From JAZBPO01 sp036351675 (GTDB lineage Bacteria; Pseudomonadota; Gammaproteobacteria; Pseudomonadales; Azotimanducaceae): a DNA stretch of 10,526 nucleotides. A program made the position numbers and the translations under genes. Positions 6,078 to 10,526 of this stretch are shown here, piece after piece. The notes under the pieces were generated by a model that saw only the letters and a list, made by a program, of their open reading frames with translations, searched no databases and was not told the origin of the DNA. Within the stretch, counting starts at the first letter, position 1. Every line of letters begins with the position of its first letter. The stretch covers positions 1 to 10,526 of the forward strand of contig JAZBPO010000128.1 of the NCBI GenBank assembly GCA_036351675.1. Reading direction: 5' to 3'.

Positions 6078-7319
6078 GTGCGTGTCGCGGTAGTCGGAAC
6101 AGGCATCTCGGGCCTCACCGCCGCCTGGCTCCTCCGCGACGCGCACGACGTCACCGTCTACGAGGCGGAGGCGCGCGTCGGCGGCCACACGCATACGCAC
6201 GAGATCGAGATCGACGGGCAGCCCGTTGCCGTCGACACCGGCTTCATCGTCTACAACGACCGCAACTACCCCACCTTCACGCGTCTGCTCGCCGAACTCG
6301 GCGTCACGGGTACGCCCACGTCCATGAGCTTCTCGGTCGTGAACCGGAACTCGGACGTGCGCTACAACGGCAGTGGGCTCTCCGCGCTCTTCGCCCATGG
6401 GCCGAACCGCAGCAACCCGCGCTTCTATCGCATGCTGCGGGACATTCTCCGCTTCAATCGCCTCGGTCTGCGCCTGCTCGACCTGCACGGCCCGGGGCCG
6501 ACGCTCGCGCAGCACGTCCGCGATGCGCGCTACGGCGCGGCCTTCGTCCGTGACTACCTCGCGCCCATGGCGGCTTCCATCTGGTCCGTGCCGACACGGA
6601 CCATGGGCAGCTTTCCCGCCAAGCGCGTGGTCGAGTTCTTCCGCAATCACGGCCTCACCTCGCTCTCCGACCGGCCGCAGTGGTACTGCGTCGACGGTGG
6701 CTCCAGCAGCTACGTCGAACGCATCCTCGCGGCGCTGAAGACGCCGCCGCGTATCGGTACGCCGGTACGGCGCGTGCGCCGCGGTGAGACGGTCGAGATC
6801 GCGACCGATGCGGGCACGGAGACCTTCGATGCGGTCGTCCTCGCCTGCCACAGCGACCAGGCCCTCGCGCTCCTCGCCGATCCGACGCCGGCGGAGCGCG
6901 AGGTGCTCGGCGCCATCCGCTACCAGCCGAACGACGTGGTGCTGCATACGGACGAGCGCTTCCTGCCAGAGCTGCCGGCGCTGCGTGCGTCCTGGAACTA
7001 CCTCGTGGAGGAGGGGCAGGAGGCCGACGGCGCTACCGTGACCTACTGGATGAACCGGCTGCAGCATCTCGAGGTCCACACGCCGCTGCTCGTCACGCTC
7101 AACCAGACCGCGGCGATCGACGAGGCGAAGGTGCTCCGGCGTCTCTCCTACAGCCATCCCATCTTCGACGCGCCGGCCGTCGCGGCGCAGGCCCGGCGCG
7201 ACGAGATCAGCGGCGTGAACGGCACCTGGTACTGCGGCGCGTACTGGCGCTACGGCTTCCACGAGGACGGCTGTCTGTCCGCCGTGGAGGCGGTGAGGGC
7301 CATGGGGGTCGAGTGGTGA
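6078..7319 (+). CDS. FAD-dependent oxidoreductase, COG2907 (amine-oxidase-like) family
   Basis: This 413-residue flavoprotein has a Rossmann FAD-binding start, AVVGTGISGLTAAWLL (4-19, GxGxxG), an acidic ribose-binding Glu29 in VTVYEAEARVGGHTHT (25-40) with the GG pair, and a C-terminal FAD-closing segment CGAYWRYGFHEDGC (386-399). The middle (DTGFIVYNDRNYPTF, 53-67; WSVPTRTMGSFPA, 169-181) is typical of COG2907. Members occur next to DUF1365 and cyclopropane-synthase genes in many bacteria, so oxidation, desaturation or saturation of an acyl chain or its methylated intermediate is a fair inference. The substrate is not established from the sequence. The start is GTG 6078, with GAGGA four bases upstream; the frame extends to 5991 but would overlap the desaturase heavily. 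Its stop overlaps the start of the DUF1365 gene by four bases. Confidence 0.88.
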   Translation: MRVAVVGTGISGLTAAWLLRDAHDVTVYEAEARVGGHTHTHEIEIDGQPVAVDTGFIVYNDRNYPTFTRLLAELGVTGTPTSMSFSVVNRNSDVRYNGSGLSALFAHGPNRSNPRFYRMLRDILRFNRLGLRLLDLHGPGPTLAQHVRDARYGAAFVRDYLAPMAASIWSVPTRTMGSFPAKRVVEFFRNHGLTSLSDRPQWYCVDGGSSSYVERILAALKTPPRIGTPVRRVRRGETVEIATDAGTETFDAVVLACHSDQALALLADPTPAEREVLGAIRYQPNDVVLHTDERFLPELPALRASWNYLVEEGQEADGATVTYWMNRLQHLEVHTPLLVTLNQTAAIDEAKVLRRLSYSHPIFDAPAVAAQARRDEISGVNGTWYCGAYWRYGFHEDGCLSAVEAVRAMGVEW

Positions 7320-8095
7320 AGGCCCCGGACGTGCGCCACGCACTCTGCAGCGGCCGCGTCTGGCACGTGAGGCGTACACCCTTCCGGCATGGTTTCGACT
7401 ACGGCGTGCACATGCTGCTGCTCGATCTCGACGCCCTGGAGAGCGCCTTCGCTGCGCATCCTCTCTGGAGCCTCGACGGGCGGAACGTGGGCAGTCTGCG
7501 CACCGACGACCATCTCGGCGGGGACGCGCGTGGCGGTACGCTCGCGGCGCGCACGCGCGGTTTCGTGCGCGAGCGGCTCGGTTTCGAGCCGCGCGGGGCC
7601 CTGCGCATGCTCGCGAATCCGCGCTATCTCGGCTTCGGCTTCAATCCGGTCACCTTCCACTTCTGCCACCAGGCGCGGGACCCGGAGAGCGCCCTCGAGG
7701 CGATCGTCCTCGAGGTCTCGAACACGCCCTGGAACGAGCGCCACGTCTACGTCCTCGACTGCCGTGGCCAGGTCGGCCCCTTCGAGTTCGAACTGGCGAA
7801 GGACTTCCACGTCTCGCCTTTCCTGCCCATGGACATGCGCTACCGCTTCCGCTTCGCCTTCGAGGATTCGCGGCTCGAGATCGTGAAGCAGAACTTCTCG
7901 GGCGAGGACTGCGCCTTCGCGGCGCGCATGGCGCTCGAGCGGGAACCGCTCACGAAGGCCGCGCTGACGCGGGCCCTGCTCGGCGTGCCCATGACCTTCA
8001 AGGTCGTCGCGGCGATCTACTGGCAGGCCCTGCTGCTGTGGGCCAAGGGCGCGCGCTATCACCCTCATCCCGTCCCGGAGACGGATTCACGCTGA
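7316..8095 (+). CDS. DUF1365 family protein (COG3496)
   Basis: This 259-residue protein matches DUF1365 by its conserved blocks: HALCSGRVWHVRRTPFRHGF (8-27), the signature RYLGFGFNPVTFHFCH (103-118), EVSNTPWNERHVYVLD (133-148) and KDFHVSPFLPMDMRYRFRF (162-180). No signal peptide is seen; a weakly hydrophobic segment near 226-243 (MTFKVVAAIYWQALLLWA) may touch the membrane. The biochemical function of the family is not settled. Its near-constant position between a COG2907 flavoprotein and a cyclopropane-synthase-like gene argues for a shared step in lipid modification. The GTG at 7316 overlaps the previous stop as GTGA; an adjacent GTG at 7313 is an equally possible start and adds one residue. 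A gap of 25 bases, holding the AAGGAG site, leads to the next gene. Confidence 0.9.
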   Translation: MKAPDVRHALCSGRVWHVRRTPFRHGFDYGVHMLLLDLDALESAFAAHPLWSLDGRNVGSLRTDDHLGGDARGGTLAARTRGFVRERLGFEPRGALRMLANPRYLGFGFNPVTFHFCHQARDPESALEAIVLEVSNTPWNERHVYVLDCRGQVGPFEFELAKDFHVSPFLPMDMRYRFRFAFEDSRLEIVKQNFSGEDCAFAARMALEREPLTKAALTRALLGVPMTFKVVAAIYWQALLLWAKGARYHPHPVPETDSR

Positions 8096-8120
8096 CCGGA
8101 ACGATCGAAGGAGTCGAGCG

Positions 8121-9428
8121 ATGGCCGAGAGCATCCTGCAGGAGACCCGCAGAGGCTGGTACGAACACCTCCCCCGTTCCGTGCTCGGGATGGTCCGGGA
8201 AGGGCTCCTTGACGTCATCGACCGTATCGAGTGGGGCTGTATCGAGGTGCACGACTCCGAGGGCGCGCGCACCCTCGGCCGCCGCGACAATCCCGGCCCG
8301 CGCGTCTCGGTGCAGGTCCACGACGAGGACTTCTGGGGCTACATGGGTCTCGGCGGCAGCGTCGGCGCCGGCCAGAGCTACTTCCTCGGCCTCTGGGACA
8401 CGGACGATCTCGTCGATCTCGTGCGCATCCTCGTGCGCAACCGCTTCACGCTCGATCACATGGATCGGGGCTTCGGCCGCATCGGCATGTCCGTCTACCG
8501 CTGGTTTCATGCGCGCCGGGAGAACACGCTCGCCGGCAGCCGCGACAACATCGCCGCGCACTACGATCTCGGCAACGACTTCTACGAACTCATGCTCGAC
8601 CGCACCATGATGTATTCGTCTGCGATCTACGCGGACGAGCATGCCGATCTCGAGACCGCGCAGCGCCACAAGCTCGACGTCATCTGTGACAAGCTCCTGC
8701 TCGGGCCGGACGTGCACGTGCTCGAGATCGGCACAGGCTGGGGCGGCTTCGCCGTGCACGCCGCGGCGCGCCACGGCTGTCGCGTGACGACCACCACCAT
8801 CTCGCGCCAGCAACACGACTACGCGGTGGCGCGTGTGCGCGCGGCGGGCCTCGAACATCTCGTCACGGTACTCGAGCAGGACTACCGTCACCTCGAGGGG
8901 CGCTTCGACCGCATCGTCTCCATCGAGATGATCGAGGCCGTAGGGCACCAGTACTTCGACACCTACTTCCGGCGCCTCGAGGAACTGCTCGCGCCGGAGG
9001 GCTTCGCGCTGATCCAGGCGATCACCATCGAGGATCGCAAGTTCGAGCAGTACCGCGACTCCGTCGACTTCATCCGCCGCTTCGTCTTCCCCGGTGGCTG
9101 CCTGCCCTCCGTCACGCGTCTCGTCGACAGCATGCGCCGGGTGACGAAGCTCCGGGTCCGCCATCTCGAGGACATCAGCGATCACTATGCGCGTACGCTC
9201 GGCGAGTGGCAGCGCAACGTCGACGCCCATGCGGACCGGCTCGTGGACATGGGCTACGACCGCACCTTCCAGCGGCTCTGGCGCTACTACCTCGCCTTCT
9301 GCCAGGGCGGCTTCATGGAGCGCTCCATCGGTGACGTGCAGATGATCTTCGAGAAGGCAGACTGCCGTGCGCCGTCGCCCGTCATGGGCGTGGCGCAGGG
9401 TTTCGTCCCCGATCGCAAACCCGTCTGA
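8121..9428 (+). CDS. cyclopropane-fatty-acid synthase family methyltransferase with altered bicarbonate site
   Basis: This 435-residue SAM-dependent enzyme belongs to COG2230. The N-terminal part (1-130) is the lipid-binding extension found in long members. It is followed by AHYDLGNDFYELMLD (146-160), the SAM site VLEIGTGWGGF (200-210), and SIEMIEAVGHQYFDTYF (267-283). Classical synthases donate the SAM methyl across a cis double bond of a phospholipid and hold bicarbonate as the base, using Cys139, Glu239, His266 and Tyr317 in E. coli numbering. By alignment from memory, Glu272 and Tyr356 are kept here, but the Cys is Ser167 (MMYSSAIY) and the His is Gln299 (LIQAIT). The YSSA form marks a known subgroup of COG2230, often next to COG2907 and DUF1365. 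The product could be a cyclopropane, a methyl-branched or a methylated unsaturated chain. ATG 8121 has AAGGAG seven bases upstream. Confidence 0.9.
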   Translation: MAESILQETRRGWYEHLPRSVLGMVREGLLDVIDRIEWGCIEVHDSEGARTLGRRDNPGPRVSVQVHDEDFWGYMGLGGSVGAGQSYFLGLWDTDDLVDLVRILVRNRFTLDHMDRGFGRIGMSVYRWFHARRENTLAGSRDNIAAHYDLGNDFYELMLDRTMMYSSAIYADEHADLETAQRHKLDVICDKLLLGPDVHVLEIGTGWGGFAVHAAARHGCRVTTTTISRQQHDYAVARVRAAGLEHLVTVLEQDYRHLEGRFDRIVSIEMIEAVGHQYFDTYFRRLEELLAPEGFALIQAITIEDRKFEQYRDSVDFIRRFVFPGGCLPSVTRLVDSMRRVTKLRVRHLEDISDHYARTLGEWQRNVDAHADRLVDMGYDRTFQRLWRYYLAFCQGGFMERSIGDVQMIFEKADCRAPSPVMGVAQGFVPDRKPV

Positions 9429-9438
9429 GGAGGCGAGC

Positions 9439-10464
9439 ATGGACGCAGCAGAGTTGTGCGAACGCGGCTGGGTGCCCGATCGCCTCGCGCGTTTCGGCAT
9501 GCGCCGGCTCATCCGCCAGCGCATGCGGCAGGAGGGCCGCGGCAGCGCAGCGGCCGTCGCGGCGCGCCAGCAGGACTTCCTCGCATCGCTGCGGGAAGGA
9601 CCCATCGCCGTCGCCACCGACGAGGCCAATGCCCAGCACTACGAGGTGCCGAGCGCCTTCTTCGAGACCGTGCTCGGCCCGCGCCTGAAGTACTCCTGCT
9701 GTTGGTACGAGGACGTCGCGACGACGCTCGCCGAGGCCGAGGAGGCCATGCTCGCGCTCAGCTGCGAGCGCGCGGGTATCGAGGACGGCATGCGCCTGCT
9801 CGACCTCGGTTGTGGCTGGGGATCGCTGGCGCTCTGGATGGCCGAGCAGTACCCGGCCAGTCGCATCACCGCTGTCTCCAATTCCGCGACCCAGCGCGCC
9901 CACATCGAGGCGCGCGCCGCTGAGCGGGGCCTGGGCAATGTCGAGGTGATCACCGCGAACGTCGTCGAGTGGGACACGGAGGAACGCTTCGATCGGATCT
10001 GCTCCATCGAGATGTTCGAGCACATGAGCAACTGGGCGGCACTGCTGGCCAGGGTCGGCTCCTGGCTCGAGGTCGACGGGCGCCTGTTCACCCACGTCTT
10101 CTGCCATCGTGAACTCGGCTATCACTACGTGCAGGGCGACGGTTGGATGGAGCGCTACTTCTTCACGGGCGGGATCATGCCGCGGGAGGACCAGTTCGAG
10201 CGCTTCCCGGAGCAGGTGGAGGTCGTGCAGCGCTGGTGGGTGCCGGGAGCGCACTACGAACGCACCTGCAACGACTGGCTCGCGCGCCAGGACGCGGCCC
10301 TCGAGCTCGTTTCGGACCTCTGCCATGAAGCCTACGGGGCGGCGGAGGCGACGATCTGGGTGCAGCGCTGGCGCATGTTCTTCATGGCCTGCGCGGAGCT
10401 CTTCGGCCTCGACGGTGGCGAGCGCTACGGCGTCGTGCACACGCTCATGAAGCCTGCCGCGTGA
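9439..10464 (+). CDS. second cyclopropane-synthase superfamily methyltransferase, coclaurine-N-methyltransferase-like
   Basis: This 341-residue SAM-dependent methyltransferase differs from its upstream neighbour. After an N-terminal helical part it has AQHYEVPSAFFETVLGPRL (65-83), KYSCCWYEDVATTLAEAEEA (84-103), the SAM site LLDLGCGWGSLAL (120-132), IEMFEHMSNW (190-199), HVFCHRELGYHY (219-230), YFFTGGIMP (240-248) and MFFMACAELFG (313-323). The block order and wording match plant and algal coclaurine N-methyltransferase and its bacterial relatives. It keeps all residues expected for the classical bicarbonate site: Cys87, Glu194, His219 and Tyr273. It has no long lipid-binding extension. In this operon a lipid substrate is more likely than an alkaloid, but a small amine is not excluded. 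The start is ATG 9439 with GAGGAGG five bases upstream, ten bases after the preceding stop. Its own stop overlaps the next start. Confidence 0.85.
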   Translation: MDAAELCERGWVPDRLARFGMRRLIRQRMRQEGRGSAAAVAARQQDFLASLREGPIAVATDEANAQHYEVPSAFFETVLGPRLKYSCCWYEDVATTLAEAEEAMLALSCERAGIEDGMRLLDLGCGWGSLALWMAEQYPASRITAVSNSATQRAHIEARAAERGLGNVEVITANVVEWDTEERFDRICSIEMFEHMSNWAALLARVGSWLEVDGRLFTHVFCHRELGYHYVQGDGWMERYFFTGGIMPREDQFERFPEQVEVVQRWWVPGAHYERTCNDWLARQDAALELVSDLCHEAYGAAEATIWVQRWRMFFMACAELFGLDGGERYGVVHTLMKPAA

Positions 10465-10526
10465 TCGGCGCGCGCGCCCTGTCCGGAGCCTGCGTCGCCC
10501 TGCTCTCGCTGCCGGTCGCCGGTGCC
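10461..10526 (+). CDS. start of an exported protein, cut by the window edge
   Basis: A GTG at 10461 overlaps the TGA of the second methyltransferase as GTGA, the same coupling used twice elsewhere in this window. The 22 codons present run open to the edge and read MIGARALSGACVALL then SLPVAGA, a basic N-terminus with a hydrophobic core and a plausible signal-peptidase site. An exported or lipoprotein-type product would fit the periplasmic or lipocalin-like proteins that often end operons of this kind, but nothing more can be said from so short a piece. Confidence 0.6.
   Translation, partial: MIGARALSGACVALLSLPVAGA

Noticed and set aside
4925..9629. Very long minus-strand open frames opposite the lipid operon (4925-6154, 5931-7379, 7998-9629)
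   Set aside because: They are mirror frames of strongly supported plus-strand genes. Their translations are rich in Val, Glu, Asp, Arg and His with no domain, and they overlap several genes at once.
9382..10440. A 352-codon minus-strand frame opposite the second methyltransferase
   Set aside because: The plus strand encodes a full methyltransferase with all motifs, and the antisense product is low-complexity.

Overview
This is a GC-rich chromosomal window. Almost every real gene ends its codons in G or C, and long spurious open frames lie opposite the true genes. The gene families (an ECF sigma factor with a membrane partner, an AmpG-like transporter, and a COG2907 / DUF1365 / cyclopropane-synthase operon) suggest a Proteobacterium, most likely a high-GC Gammaproteobacterium. 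This assignment is inferred from gene content alone.

The left half (1-4763) reads on the minus strand. From right to left it holds: a 5-formyltetrahydrofolate cyclo-ligase-like gene (4029-4763); an ECF sigma factor (3474-3998) joined by a GTGA overlap to a four-helix membrane protein (2893-3477) that may be its regulator; a small exported protein (2633-2836); a decayed gene fragment whose coding signal moves through all three frames (about 2210-2632); a 45-bp imperfect tandem repeat (2106-2195); a cysteine-rich lipoprotein-like protein with a C-terminal membrane helix (1275-1958); and an AmpG-like MFS transporter interrupted by an in-frame TAG and cut by the window edge (1-934).

The right half (5072-10526) is one tightly packed plus-strand operon for membrane-lipid modification: an acyl-CoA/acyl-lipid delta-9-type desaturase, a COG2907 FAD-dependent oxidoreductase, a DUF1365 protein, two different proteins of the cyclopropane-fatty-acid-synthase methyltransferase superfamily, and the start of an exported protein. 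Junctions are 7 nt, a 4-nt overlap, 25 nt, 10 nt and a 4-nt overlap. A likely scheme is that the desaturase makes double bonds, one or both SAM-dependent enzymes methylate or cyclopropanate them, and the flavoprotein and DUF1365 protein carry out or assist a further redox step.

The most interesting point is the contrast between the two methyltransferases. The first (8121-9428) lacks the Cys and His that bind bicarbonate in classical cyclopropane synthases (Ser167 and Gln299 stand there). The second (9439-10464) is shorter, resembles coclaurine-N-methyltransferase-like proteins and keeps the whole set. The product may therefore be something other than a plain cyclopropane fatty acid. The 308-bp divergent spacer (4764-5071) between the two halves contains a short palindrome that may be an operator.
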